Of a stretch of 64,000 bases of DNA, positions 44,567-56,687 are shown piece by piece. The DNA comes from Mermis nigrescens. Its lineage: Eukaryota; Nematoda; Enoplea; Mermithida; Mermithidae. The notes below the pieces were generated by a model. It worked only from the letters and a program-made list of their open reading frames with translations, did not search any database and had not been told where the DNA came from. Where the stretch lies: positions 1,184,102 to 1,248,101 of the forward strand of contig JAVLUZ010000507.1 in the NCBI GenBank assembly GCA_036768485.1, read 5' to 3'. Position 1 is the first letter of the stretch; each line of letters opens with the position of its first letter. Made by a program: the position numbers and the translations under genes.

Positions 44567-45794
44567 GACCAGAGTGAAAAGGATAATTTTTTATGTTGTG
44601 CATGTCAAATTAAAAGCATTCTTTAGGCCTTTATAAAAAAATTGAATAATGCATTCAGGCTGGGGTATCAACTTTCTAGAATCCGAAGAGTCAGGCTTAC
44701 GAGCTTATTGATCGGATAATGCTTGATTTTTCGTGGAAACATAATGTCAAAAATTTTCCCTTGTCTTAAGAAAAATTATTTTGTATTTGTATCAATAGAA
44801 GTGTCAACAGAATGACAAAAAACCTAAAAATCCTCGGGGAAAAGCTAAAATGGATAGGTGTTATTATCGCTTTCTTTTGGCCCAAGAAAAACAGAAACCG
44901 AATTCACGTCGACTAGTTTTAAAACAAAATATCTGAATTATTGCTTTCATAGAAAGTAAAGAGAATGGATCAGGACAAAATAAGAAGAACAAAGAAAAAG
45001 ACAAAAAAATAAGTAAATAAATAAAATAAAGGTTATTGATGTAAAAAAAGGAGTCAACAGAAAAACAAAAAATGATGATTTAATCTTTAACGAAACGTGT
45101 ACCAATTGCAATCGACCTGTTACAGTATTTATGTCTTGCAAAAGACTATATAAATGCTTCAAAATATAAAAAAATTAATATGGTAATTGGGATATTGATG
45201 ACGTAAAATGTGAGTATTGTTATAGGCGTACCCTCGCCTTGTGAAATAATTGAAATAAGGAAGCCTATAATGCAAGAGTGATCAATCAATTTACCAACAT
45301 ACGAGCACATGCACAAGCTGCAAACTATGACGGATATTAAATTTTAGGACAGTAGGTTGAAGTATCAAGATTAAAGTAAAATTAATAGTCGAAAATTTAG
45401 CGATTATTCCATAGCCAACTTTATTTAAAAATATTATCGCAACTGTATAGCGTAATTCTCACGTTTTGTGTGGCTTTGGGACTTTTCCCAGGAAGGAGCG
45501 GTACTTTTCTTAGATTTTAATGATATGCATGGCTCGACTGACGGGATTTTTTGACATCAACCTCATGTGCACATTATTCAGACAGCGTCTAGCAGGAGAT
45601 AATATAGAGAGTGTTGCTTAACTTAAGCACGAACTTAAGCATGTGCTATGCAGAATTAAGCACATACTTATAAGCACGTGCTAGGTTAAGCACGAGGTCA
45701 AAATTTTTATTGCAAGCCAATTAAGCAGATGCTTATCCTAGCAGGTGCTTAAGCACTTTAAGCATAAACTTAATCAAAGCACGTGCTTACGATA

Positions 45795-46589
45795 TTGCAA
45801 GTGGACCCAGAGCTATTTGCTGGACAAGCAGAAACACAGCTTAAGCTTGCAACAGATCGTCAACATGACAATAGTCTATATGCAGCGACTTACAAAACAG
45901 CACGTTCACACAGTTATCAACACTTGAACAGACCGAATGCACCACAAACAAATTTTTCGAATGAAAGGTCACAAAAACCCTACTGTCGTTATTGTAAACG
46001 ACTAGGACATCTTACACAAAACTGATATTTTAAACCGAATAGACAAATGCAGTTTGCTACACCTACAAATATACAAAATTATTCTTGGCGATCAAATCGT
46101 TCTTCTAGAATTACTTATTATAGTAATTGGCAACAAGACTTTCAGGCATGAAGCAATTATAGTAACTGGCGTCAATCTTCTCAGCATCCCAAAAATCGTA
46201 TGCAAGCATCACATAATCAAGCAAATCGTGCTAAAAGAGCAAATCAAACAGCATGTGATCTGACTCCTTTTGCAGAGGATGAATATACAGAAAATCATTG
46301 TTTAAAAGTAGATGATCAAATGGAGTCAACTGATGAATCATATTTAGAGCATACTGATTTTAATAAAAAAGAGCATCAGTTGTCTAATTCAAGTCATGCT
46401 TATGACCTAGACAATCGCAATGTGATTTGCACATTTGCACAATCACTAAACAGACTGAAAGACACATTCAAAATAAAATTTAACATCAAACTTGAGCAGG
46501 GGAAAAGAATCATTGAGCATGGCCAACTCAATGAATCTCTTGCCCATCTGCAATCAGTTGACAAGCAGTCGGTCAATACAAACACTTAA
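45795..46589 (+). pseudogene. gag, C-terminal part with damaged zinc knuckle
   Basis: VDPELFAGQAETQLKLATDR resumes the gag sequence after the insertion. A nucleocapsid knuckle CRYCKRLGHLTQN lacks its final Cys: the codon is TGA at 46023-46025. Downstream, ANQTACDLTPFAEDEYTENH leads through a polar, asparagine-rich tail to a stop at 46587. The tail ends QSVDKQSVNTNT. One Cys of the CCHC motif lost to a stop means no functional Gag. Confidence 0.72.
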
Positions 46590-47073
46590 CAATCGACTGT
46601 CAAGCAATTCAGATGCACAATTGATTGTCAATTCACAAATTTAATCGACTGACAAGCATTTGCAAATCGATTAGCGATCAAATGACAAACAGTTGTCAAA
46701 TTTTTTGAAAATTTCCAAATTTTTACATACTATAAATTCTGTGATTGCCTATTGTGCTTGGATGATTTTATTGATTAATCCAGCACTTCAATCGTTTCTG
46801 GATACCAAATATGCGAACAGCATATCGCTGGTACTTATTTCCAGGTACCTAGCAACTTTGTAAGCAATATACCTTCAGAGGAAACTGTGCACTTTTTATG
46901 GCAAAGATTTGGTCTCCAAACATGCAGCCTAAGAGAATATAAACATTCAAATGCACAGCAGTATCACATGTAATATGCACTAATACCGGATTTTTCGGAT
47001 CCAAAGGCATTGGAAAGGATGCTCAGACAATCATCATGCGTAGTCAGCATTGCTATCAATGAATGGTTGTCAC

Positions 47074-47347
47074 CACATGAGGGCGTGGGAGGGTTTGGGT
47101 GGTATATACCTATTGAAGTTGGATTCCCCTTAGAAATCAAAATACCCCTCTCCCCCAAAATTCAATTTTTTGTTTTTTGCCTTTTTAGCGATTTTTGATG
47201 TTATTGGATAGTGCTCAATGAAAAATGTCGAAAAATGGTGTTTTTTTACCAAACGTCCACTTTGAAGACCATTTTTTTGATCTTTGGAAATTTTTAAGCC
47301 CCCAGAAATTTTTTTACCCCCTTGAATTTCGGTGCTGCCCACCTATG
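47074..47347. mobile_element. hAT-type MITE, copy 8, in env
   Basis: 274 bp from cacatgagggcg to gcccacctatg, flanked by gttgtcac and gttgtctt. It interrupts the env-like sequence after AINEWLSP, so it is younger than the retroelement. Confidence 0.88.
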
Positions 47348-48383
47348 GTTGTCTTGTCACTGATTATTAACAAGGCAACAAACTACATAAGGTTAAGTCA
47401 AATCTGTGACATACTAATCTCACACTTGATTTGTGTTACCAGTATTGTTGCAAAGACACTAATTCAGAAGCTAACAATCCTTTTATACAAATTGGACTAT
47501 GATTTAGCTTTTATACTATGCTACCTATGATTTAGCACTATTACATCAAATTTAGGTGATACGTCTCACTGCAAAGCACAAGCAGGCTATTGTAACTTAG
47601 AAGACAGTATTCTTATTTGGGATCTAAGCTTTCTCAAGGAACCATGTCCATTTACTCCAGATGGTCGAAATCTCCTGATTCAAAGATTAGGGGAACATTA
47701 TATTGCAGAACAAGTACAAGAGGCTTTCACTCATGTAAAAAAGTCACCTGCATCAATATCAACATGCCTTCCACCATTTTTACTCATGGTGGACCAAGGG
47801 GCTCTTTTGCAACTTTATGACCAAGCATCCTATAAAATAGCAAATCCAATCAACCAAACATACAAACCTTTAAATGTTGGTATAGAATTCACAAGCCAGC
47901 CACAATCAAAAAAATTTCAACGCCAAAAATCAAAAGATAAGAAAGAAAGAATGATGATGAACAAATGACTTTACAGGCTCTTGAAACAAATACACGACTG
48001 CAGTACTTAGACCCTACCATAGCTGCTCGCTTATGGCTTAGACGTTCAGATATAGCTGCCAGAATGGCGGGTGAAGTTGTCATTGTGTGGCCTTTTTACA
48101 GCTACAAGAGAATTTCGTCTTTTGGAATTATAAAGTGGGATCTGAGTGTTATGCATTCTTACCATTCATAGTCAATGAAACTGTCTATCATGCCTTGCCC
48201 AGCTTAAAAGATTTAGTTTCATCATCTCCTAAGATTCCATATTTTCAAGCAACGTCAGAGTTCACTTTGATTTAAAGACCCAACAATGGCTCACACAGAA
48301 AAGGATTGTCAATGTGAAACCTTTGCTGCAACTTATCAACGTTTCACTCACATCTGCAATAACTTTAGCATTAGATGCTCCAC

Positions 48384-48665
48384 CATACGTGGGCAGCACC
48401 AAAATTCTGGGGGGTGAAAAACTTTTTTTGTGGGGGGGGAGCTGAAAAAATTTTTAAAAGACGAAAAATTGTCTTAAAAGTGGTTGTATGGCGAAATGAC
48501 ACCATTTTTTAAGTTTCTCGTCAAGCAATATCCAATTGCATCAAAAAATTGCTAAAACAAAAGCAAAAGAAAATTTTATTCTGGGGGTATTTCGATTTCT
48601 GGGGGGGGTATTTCAACTTCTGGGGGAGGTGCATACTCCCCCAAACCCCCTCACGCCCATGTGTG
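48384..48665. mobile_element. hAT-type MITE, copy 9, in env
   Basis: 282 bp from catacgtgggcag to cgcccatgtgtg, flanked by tgctccac and tgctgcac. The env-like frame resumes right after it with FFRDHKQYPLFQTSAILETW. Confidence 0.88.
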
Positions 48666-49003
48666 TGCTGCACCATTCTTCAGAGATCATAAACAATATC
48701 CACTTTTTCAGACATCCGCTATATTAGAAACTTGGCGACTAAAACAGCAAATGAGACATCTTATAAACTTTACATCAGCCCTCTATGTAGACCCCAGACT
48801 TTTTAAAAGAACAGTAGAAGAAATAGGAGATGGAATTAGAGATATTAATGGTCTCACAGCCTTAAATATGCGAATGGCCATCTCAGGTTAATCAGATGGC
48901 ACAGGGCATGTATTTTCAAATTTTACTGAAGGACTTGTGCATTCTATCAGAAATGCAGTCTTTTGGGCTATTTTCACTGTAGCGATGATAGTCCTTTTGT
49001 ACA

Positions 49004-49785
49004 TTGCAATTTGCTATGGTTGGTGTTGCACATGCTGCCAATGAGGTTGTGGCTCAACTGCCCTACTTTGTCGATGGATACATCATTTTGTCCAAGAAGA
49101 GCACAACCAAGGAACGCCAGCCAACTACACGCCAGCCACTTGTAAGTTATCACAGAACGCCAGCTGAAACAGCTGTAATAAGAAGTAGAACGCCACTTCG
49201 TGCACCAATATATGCTACTGATTATACTAAAGCCTCTCAACCAAAAATATATGTAACATTTCCGTCTGGGCATAAGTTTTGAGCTTTAATTGACACTGGA
49301 GCTTCAGTCACTGTCATTTCAGTCACATCATCAACAGATTGTAAGATCAATCCACTCACAAAGCATTCACCACCTACTTCAATCACAGGTCACCCAATAA
49401 AATTACAGCTGAAGCTGAAGCTAACATTCAAATTGGAAGTAATAAATGGACAGTAAAGTTCCTAAATATGGAAGGCAGTCCATATCCTATAGTCTTAGGA
49501 TGTGATACAGTCAAGTTGTTATGCAGAACACATGCAAAGGCAACCTTTGATTTTACCAATAATTGTATTAAATTTGGTCGACAATTAGTCCCACTGCTTG
49601 AAAATAAAACGGTGCACAACCAGACTGAAATGATGGCCTTGATACATGTCAGAGAAGATGTATCTGTACCACCAACTTCAATATATCTGCTGCCTGTCGT
49701 CACAGTTCAGAATGGCTTAAAGAATGCTCTAATGACAAACAAGGAGCAATGGATGGATATAAAAAGTTTTGTTAGAAATGATTGA
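49004..49785 (+). pseudogene. pol, aspartic protease region
   Basis: An open frame precedes a TGA at 49280-49282. Next comes ALIDTGASVTVIS, the D-T-G-A active site of a retropepsin, and later PYPIVLGCDTVKLLCRTHAK, the I-L-G-x-D/N flap-end motif. One frameshift lies between them near 49440. The frame overlaps the env-like 3' end by about 40 bp. The domain matures Gag and Pol. Confidence 0.75.
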
Positions 49786-49815
49786 GGCTCATTTCTGTAT
49801 ATCCCAAAAATACAA

Positions 49816-50895
49816 TTGAAACTTGAAGAACCAAAGGTTGACAATTTGCCAATAGTCAATCCTACTAAAGAACCAATCAAACTTCGAAAAGAATGTAGGA
49901 TTTCCACAATTACTATTCATAAAGATGAAACTATGCTCTCAGGCAAGCATTCACGAGCAAATGCTGAAGCAATGAACAAATTTAAACAAGTGTTAGCTGA
50001 AAAATTGTCTCATCTGCAAAATCAAGAGACATATCAAAAACTATATAGGTTTTTGGAAAGTAAATTTCCCATCTTTGGCGTAAATCAGCCTTTAGGGCGT
50101 ACTGATTTGGTCAAACATGCTATACATACAAAAAATCATAGGCCAATCTCACAGCCGCCCTATCGCATACCATATGCTAAGAGGCAAGTAGTAGAAGAAC
50201 ATATCAATAAAATGTTAGATGCTAATGTAATAAAGCCCTCAAACAGTCCATGGGCATCTCCAATTGTATTAGCAGATAAAAAAGATGGAATTTAGAGATC
50301 TTGTGTTGACTACTGGGAACTCAATCAATGCACCATTAAAGATGCATATCCACTTCCACTCATAGATAATATCTTCAGTCAACTCAGAGGATCTACGCTA
50401 TTCACTACCTTTTTTAGAACGAGGCTATCACCAGATAGAACTACAAGAAGCAAATAAGCCTAAAACAGCATTCAATAGCTTTCTAGGGCTATTTGAATTT
50501 AACGTTCTTACCTTTGGTCTTTCTAATGGGCCCACCACTTTCCAAAGAACTACGGAGTAAGTTCTAACAGACCACAATTGGCGACAATGTTTTGTTTATC
50601 TTGAAGACATTCGTATCTGTGGCATAGATGTAGACTCGCACATAGAACAATTACAAAAAGTATTTGATCGACTTAAAAGAGCAGGTCTCACTTTAAAATT
50701 GACAAAATGTGAATTCGCTTTGCAACATGTTACTTATCTCGGACATATAATCGACCAGCATGGCCTCGGAGTTAATCAAGAAAAGGTTAGGGCTTTGACT
50801 GAAATGCCACAACCACAGAATAATACAGAGTTAAAAAGTTTTCTGGGTCTGGCGAACTACTATCACCGATTCATCAAAAAACTTTGCAGATAAAA
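49816..50895 (+). pseudogene. pol, reverse transcriptase
   Basis: PPYRIPYAKRQVVEEHINKM, then NVIKPSNSPWASPIVLADKK, is the Ty3/Gypsy RT entry. A TAG at 50293-50295 interrupts it before CVDYWELNQ. Motif A is destroyed by a frameshift near 50415, with only LERGYHQIEL following. The catalytic YLDD-type motif reads YLEDI (50600), so its first aspartate is changed. It ends YLGHIIDQHGLGVNQEKV and LKSFLGLANYYHRFIK. The RT is inactive. Confidence 0.88.
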
Positions 50896-50912
50896 CGGTA
50901 GCTCTTCACAAA

Positions 50913-51415
50913 TTGCTCAGAAAGTCACAAACATTTAAGTGGACATTTCAATGCCAGCAAAATTTTTATCAGATCAAGCTGGAACTTACTAATTCAGGCA
51001 CACTTGCTTCCAGAAATTTCGAAGAAGCATTCATTGTACAAAGTGATGCGAATGTTGCTGGTCTAGGTGGAATATTAGCTCAACTCGAAGAAGGGGAGGA
51101 AAAGCTAATTGCATTTGTGTCAAAAATGTTATCAAAAGCTGAGCGCAATTACTCTACAATAGAAAATGAGGCATTGGCTATTATTTGGTCAATAAAACAA
51201 TTTAGGCCATACCTTTATGGTCACAAATTTACACTCTTTACAGATCATGCATCAATCAAATTTTTGAAAATCCATGATAGCGCCTCACCTAGATTGATCC
51301 GCTGGGTATTAGCATTTAGCACTACAGGAATACGACTATGATATAGTCTATCGCAAGGGCACAAAAAATGCAAACGCTGATGCTCTCTCAAGATTGCCAA
51401 TCACTTGTCAATCAG
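50913..51415 (+). pseudogene. pol, RNase H and tether
   Basis: FIVQSDANVAGLGGILAQLE, RNYSTIENEALAIIWSIKQF and YGHKFTLFTDHASIKFL hold the D-E-D residues of Ty3/Gypsy RNase H. A one-base shift near 51325 leads into DIVYRKGTKNANADALSRLP, the usual end of the tether. The catalytic residues look intact. Confidence 0.85.
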
Positions 51416-51460
51416 TGGTTGATAAAAATACATCAGCAGTCCATGCAATAAATCTGACAA

Positions 51461-52725
51461 ATGAATTGCCACAGTTTAAATGCAGAGACCACGTCCTGGG
51501 TCCAATTTATCGACTTTTACAATCAAGTGAAAGCCCCTAAAGATCTAGATGATCAAAGCTTAAAGTTTACACAACTTTTCTCACTTGATGGTAAAGTTCA
51601 CAAATACCATCCAGAACCAAACAAAGAGCCACTCATAGCAGTACCACGCAAAATGGTACCACTGGTATTACAAAACCTTCATGATGATCCCTTAGGAGGT
51701 CATCCAGGCTATGAACGTACACTGGAAAAAACAATAACTCACTTTTTCTGGCCATGTTCAAATACAGGTATATGGCAGCACTCTCATAGTTGCTTGCCAT
51801 TTCAAAGAAGAGAACCTTCTACACAACATTCACATATTGAGCCTATGCATCCGATACCACTAATATCTGCGTTTGAATGTTGGGAATTGGACACAATGGG
51901 TCCTTTAACTGTTACTAATCAAGGAAATAGACATATGTTAGTCTTCATGGACCATTTTACAAAATGGACAGAAGTTATTTCGACTCCTAATGTAAGAGCA
52001 AGAACCATAGCTACGAAGTTCATGAATAAAATCATTGTTGTTTTGGAGCAACTGAAATCATCCAATCCGACAGGGGCGCAGGCTTCACTGCTGAATTCTT
52101 TCAAGAAATTTGTAAAAACAGCATATCACTTCATCAGCCTATCACCCATAAAGCAATGGGTTGGTAGAACGCCATAATCGCATCTTGCAAATAATGCTAA
52201 CAATTTACGTCAATCAAACAGGACAAGAATGGGATACACATATTTCATTCGCTTCATTCGCCTGCAATATTAGTAAACATACAAGCACTGGATTTAGTCC
52301 ATATTTTTTAATTTATGGACGACAGGCAAAACTGCCCATAGAACAAGCTGTGCTAGCTGATAACACTGCTGATTTGAATGTAGGTTTGATTCCTCAAGTT
52401 TTACAAGTTCGAAAAAATCTTCAGACAGCTCGCGAGATAGCAAAAGAAGTGCTTACTCGAACACAGCAACATCAAAAAGCTGAGTGATATAAACGAAATC
52501 AAGCACAAGATCAAGCAAATGAATTTTATAAAGTAGGTCAACTAGTTATGTCGAGAAATGACAGTTGCTGGAAAATTCGACAATCGATGGCTGGAGCCAT
52601 ACAAGATAACAAAGATCAATCCGCCGAATGACACACTTCATTTGAACAAGCTGCGCCCATTTCATGGCGACTTACGTGATACCAGAAAAGCTGATTCACT
52701 AAGTGAAGGAAGCGTAGAATTATAA
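51461..52725 (+). pseudogene. pol, integrase and C-terminal domain
   Basis: HDDPLGGHPGYERTLEKTIT gives the His pair of the zinc finger, while the second Cys of the pair is lost (SCLPFQRRE). WELDTMGPLTVTNQGNRHML carries the first catalytic Asp. After a shift near 52070 the second Asp (SDRGAGF) is in another frame, and VERHNRILQIMLTIYVNQTG with the Glu is in a third (52161). The end GKFDNRWLEPYKI and LHLNKLRPF is a Gypsy integrase tail. I found no chromodomain. Confidence 0.85.
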
Positions 52726-52729
52726 ATAA

Positions 52730-55033
52730 GCACATTAAGAAGGAAAACAGATAGTAGTATAGAAATATAATAAGCTCACCAAGAAGGAAAATGCATTTAA
52801 AATCATTTAATAGCAACAACATTGGTGTTGATGCTAAAGTGCATATAACTCATTTAGAAGCAACAACGTTCGTGTTGGGGCTCATTTATTGGTAACACAA
52901 GAAATGTCTATGCAAGCATGCAACCAATATAATCCCCATATTTTAGTCAAATAAATGATTAGCTGCACATTTATGTACAAACATTATCTCAATATAATTA
53001 AAGCATGAGTACTTGACCACCAGGCCTCTGTCAAGCTAACAGTTAAAACTTCACATTCGAAGATGTACAAACACTCGCATTTAACATATCATTGAAGGTC
53101 AGCGGTCAATATCAATTCAACATCAAACCCACAACTTCAATCCAAATAGGAGGAAATGCGACAATATTCCAGATTATCAAATATCCATAGAAATATGGTT
53201 TAACAGAACAAGGACAATGCCCTACACTTTATATCATAGTATTGGGAATTGAAGACAATAGCATATTGAAAGTTTATTCACCGATATTCGTGTAACTTGT
53301 ATATTAATTCGTTTCTTTCTAGGTAAACGTCAGTAAGCTTCACTTATAAATGCTTTAAAAACTTTTCTTAATGCATGCCTGTGTCATGACTCTCACTATA
53401 TATTAACATCGCGCCAGAGGCATTAGCTATGTTAAGCTATACCTAACATACAGCAGCTCAGTTACATTTATCACTCATAGAATGAAGCTTACACACATAA
53501 TTTTCTGAATAATACACCTAAAAAATACGCACTTCAGTTATAGACACATGCGCATGTTATGTCACAATACCATAGCTCCTGTACTACTTGACATAATGTA
53601 AATAGATGGTGCGCTAATTTGTAATGTGGGTCATGCACGCATCCTTCAACCTGTTCGCAATATAATTAATTATTTGTTTTGTTTCCAAAAATTTCACACT
53701 ATAGACAAAGATGAAAACATTAAAGTTAACAACAATCAATAATCAATCAAATAAATAGACAACTTGAAGACGAACAGATCTCAAACGATTTGAAAACGCT
53801 ACAGAAACGCAGTGTAAACAAAAACGTCTAAGACGTCACATACAATTTCTATAAAGACGACATCATATGACGAAGGAGTTTCCAGTCATAAGTTTGCAAT
53901 AAATATTTATGTGAACATAGAATGAGCATATGTACTCGTACAAAATTTAAGAGGACAAGACGAGGAAAACGATGTAAAGTGTAAACAAGTATCAGTCAAC
54001 AAGTAATGATCATGGCCGTTTTTGCAACGAATTTGGCAACTTAAGAATATTCGTGGCAAAATAAAATGCTCGAGGGAAAGCCTCCGAAAAACTTATACAT
54101 TAAGGTTACTAAACGAGCTTACTAAGAGCAGACGAGTAGCAGTGCGAAGTACAAACTTTCATGCTCGTAACATATTAATGTCATACCTGATGGTCTACAG
54201 GCTGTTTTTTAAGCTAATGCACGAATCAGCTCAAAAAAGTAGTTTCCTTATTACTGTAACAACTCATTTTCTCCCTAGCTCGGCGGAGTAGGTAGTAGAT
54301 TCTTTTTACATATAAGTCACTGGTCGAGCGATAAAAAAAATCGGATGACTTACAGTAATAAGGAAATAAGTTTGCAAAACGAATTCCACGCACTAGGTTA
54401 AAAAACTAAACTATAGATAATTCAATACTTTTGAACAGTTCCGCCATAGAAAATTCGCAAATGTTGCATAATTAATACTGGCCCCCGCTGCCTTTAAGTT
54501 GCAATGCAACGATGCTGAATTATTTATGCTAGAAATTAATGAGAAAGTCAAAGGGAACCAGTTAATCTGCAAAATATGCAGAATCGATATTGTACTTTTA
54601 TTCCTAGTCACTTTACACATATGCAAATTTGAACGTAAACAAAATGTGCATTATGGTACAATGAGATTTCACAGCGGTATTAAGGTTAAATAAACGCAAA
54701 GAGCAGAAGGATACGGTTTTTATAGCTTTAATGCAAAACGTCAAATATGAGGCTTCAGAAAAATCAGAGATTCAGCTCCTTTTAGAACATTGGACCCCGA
54801 GTGAACAGCACGGCTGGCCTGACCATGAAAGATTGAAAGAATCGGCAATAACATCAAAACACCTTAAAAATGAATTCCGTCAATTGACAGTATGTGGACG
54901 ATTTCGGCCACTTTTGAAAAAAGTCCCGATATTGTACCCATTTTGATTTCAGTTTACCCCATTGGCTTAATCTTTTTTTTTGAAATTTTCGCTTTTGTCA
55001 TTCTGGGGATCTGTGCATACAGATAGATCGTAC
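52730..55033. other. intergenic DNA, one weak coding signal
   Basis: Apart from the frame at 53047-53295 I see nothing I can name. Open frames at 54022-54291 and 54499-54693 have no recognisable features and are likely chance. The short word ctttct(a/t)gta...gtcagta.gcttcactta at 53315 also occurs near 38365. Confidence 0.4.
53047..53295 (+). other. possible degraded coding fragment (unidentified)
   Basis: 83 codons with one internal TAG at 53188-53190. The residues look protein-like rather than AT-biased noise: FEDVQTLAFNISLKVSGQYQ, IQIGGNATIF, then after the TAG GLTEQGQCPTLYIIVLGIED and SILKVYSPIFV. The pattern suggests a beta-sandwich-like domain, but I have no family. There are no clear splice sites. 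Confidence 0.25.
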
Positions 55034-55100
55034 GTGGGCGCTACTAATTTTAGGCGACTTGGAGAGGGGTGCAAGATTTTTAAAGGTCAGTAAGCGGTGA
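55034..55100. mobile_element. hAT-type MITE fragment
   Basis: cgtgggcgctactaattttag, then ggggtgcaagatttttaaagg, are the left end of the family. The rest is lost just before copy 10. Confidence 0.5.
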
Positions 55101-55118
55101 AAAATTAACGGTAGTAGC

Positions 55119-55330
55119 CATAGGTGGGCGGCACCAAAGTTCTGGGGAGGGGTGTAAGATTTTTTCAAAGGTCAAAAAATGGCCTTAAAAATGGTGGTAT
55201 GGCGAAAAAACACCATTTTTACACGTTTCTCATCGAGCGCTATCCATTGGCATCAAAAAATTGCGAAAAAATTTCAAAAATTGAAATCTGGGGGGTAGTG
55301 AATATCTCCAAACCCCCACGCCCAGGTATG
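55119..55330. mobile_element. hAT-type MITE, copy 10
   Basis: 212 bp from cataggtgggcgg to cacgcccaggtatg, flanked by gtagtagc and gtagtgac. It has a shortened G-run part. Confidence 0.85.
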
Positions 55331-56029
55331 GTAGTGACTAAATATGTTTTATACGTTTCTGAACTAGCTCTATTCATTGGCATCAAAAATTGCGATATAA
55401 TGAAGGAAATGTTTAAATATTTATGTTGAAAATGAGAGTCATTTTCATTCCAGGATCCAGAATTCCCCCAGCACCAACATGTGGTCCAAAAGTCCGAAAT
55501 CCGCACATGCATCAGGTGCGCAAGGTCAGGGTCGGCAGGGAGGGGGTTAAAATCCCTAAAATCCAAAACAGTAAATTTAATGTTCACGATTTTTTTGTTG
55601 TTTTAAAGATCAAGATTACGGAAAGCCGGAGGGATCACTTGAAAAAAATGGTTGATTCATCATGAAATGCATACTGTCTATGAAATTTTTCAAGTTTATG
55701 GGAAATTTCAACGGCGAAATTCAAGATGCAATCAACCATTTTTTTCAAGTTTATGGTCCTTCTGGCTTGAAAAAAACATTACATGGCACCAAACAAGTTG
55801 ATTATTCAATGAACTTATTTATGCTAAATGTATTCTGATATTCAAGTGTCTTACAAAATTTGAACGAATTTTTTCAAATAAGTCGAACATTCATTAATCA
55901 AACTGACATCCAAGTGAGCTTATTAATTCAAAATTATGAGCCTTTTGGCTTGAAAAATTACATCGAAAATTACCTTCGAGTACTATAGAACTTTTACGTG
56001 CGCGATAAATTTCAATCATTTTATCAAGA

Positions 56030-56520
56030 TTTATTTCAATGACTTTTTCAAGTTTATTTTTCAATGAATTATTTCAAGCTTTATTTTCAACGACTTTTTT
56101 CAAGTTTATTTTTCAACGAATTATTTCAAGATTTATTTTCAATGACTTTTTTCAAGTTCATTTTTCAATCAATTATTTCAAGATTTATTTTCAATGACTT
56201 TTTTCAAGTTTATTTTTCAACGAATTATTTCAAGATTTATTTTCAATGATTTTTTTCAAGTTGATTTTTCAATCAATTATTTCAAGATTTATTTTCAATG
56301 ATTTTTTTCAAGTTTAGTTTTTAACCAATTATTTCAAGATTCATTTTCAATGATTTTTTTCAAGTCTATTTTCAATTAATTTTTTCAAGTTTTATTTTCT
56401 AATGAATTATTTCAAGATTCATTTTCAATGACTTTTTTCAAGATTTATTTTCAACGACTTTTTTCAAATTCATTTTTCAACCATTTTTTTCAAGTGGAAG
56501 TTTCAATCATTTTTTCAAGA
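56030..56520. repeat. T-rich tandem repeat, about 52 bp period
   Basis: Around nine diverged units of ttttcaatgacttttttcaa, gtttatttttcaa and gaattatttcaagatttatt. Looser tttttcaag copies extend left to about 55690. The phenylalanine-rich open frames are by-products. Confidence 0.85.
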
Positions 56521-56687
56521 TTCCCAAAACGAAAGATACTACCTACGTCCACAGCTTAAAAGGCTTTTATCTATAGCAGTATTATATGTAAATACTGTAG
56601 GGATCTGTACAGCATTTATTTGTTCTACGGTTTGACCCGATCTAACCAGGAAAGGGTAATCGGACATTGGGTCGACTAGTTGTCACC

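Larger units (their letters stand above)
41994..45794. mobile_element. 3.8 kb foldback (TIR) element inserted in gag
   Basis: The ends aacgtaagtgcg and (inverted) tatcgtaagcacg match. Both termini, about 200 bp, are packed with aagcacgtgctt palindromes in opposite order. The flanks ttgcaatg and ttgcaagt suggest an 8-bp duplication with changes. The interior has three MITE copies and no coding sequence I can identify; the stretches 42260-43230 and 44570-45600 show nothing else. Confidence 0.75.
46740..49044 (+). pseudogene. env-like class III-type fusion glycoprotein remnant, between gag and pol
   Basis: The pieces read in order on the plus strand are: a hydrophobic start (MILLINPALQSF, 46763); ETVHFLWQRFGLQTCSLREY; and CNLEDSILIWDLSFLKEPC (47600) with its Cys spacing. 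Then come PTIAARLWLRRSDIAARMAG (48015) and SECYAFLPFIVNETVYHALP in another frame. The end is a membrane anchor (AIFTVAMIVLLYIAICYG, then CCTCCQ, stop 49042-49044). The pattern agrees with gB-like glycoproteins of chuvirus type that are known as captured env genes of LTR elements; this is by memory of the family. Many stops and two MITEs break it. It is not functional. Confidence 0.6.
41460..52725 (+). mobile_element. decayed Ty3/Gypsy-type LTR retroelement, gag-env-pol order
   Basis: The components are gag, an env-like gene and protease-RT-RNase H-integrase, on one strand, in this order. There are at least ten disabling changes and three insertions (3.8 kb foldback, two MITEs). No LTR pair, primer-binding site or polypurine tract could be recognised. 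Two short direct repeats around caacaac(a/g)tt(g/c)gtgttg at 52814 and 52863 lie after the integrase and might be non-coding 3' sequence. Confidence 0.8.

Noticed and set aside
41997..45801. Retroelement intron with gtaagt donor and ag acceptor
   Set aside because: The ends are inverted repeats and the flanks a near 8-bp duplication, so an inserted element explains it better.
52730..53640. 3' LTR of the retroelement
   Set aside because: No matching 5' copy was found near 41194-41460 or before the Helitron; only a 35 bp word is shared with 38365.
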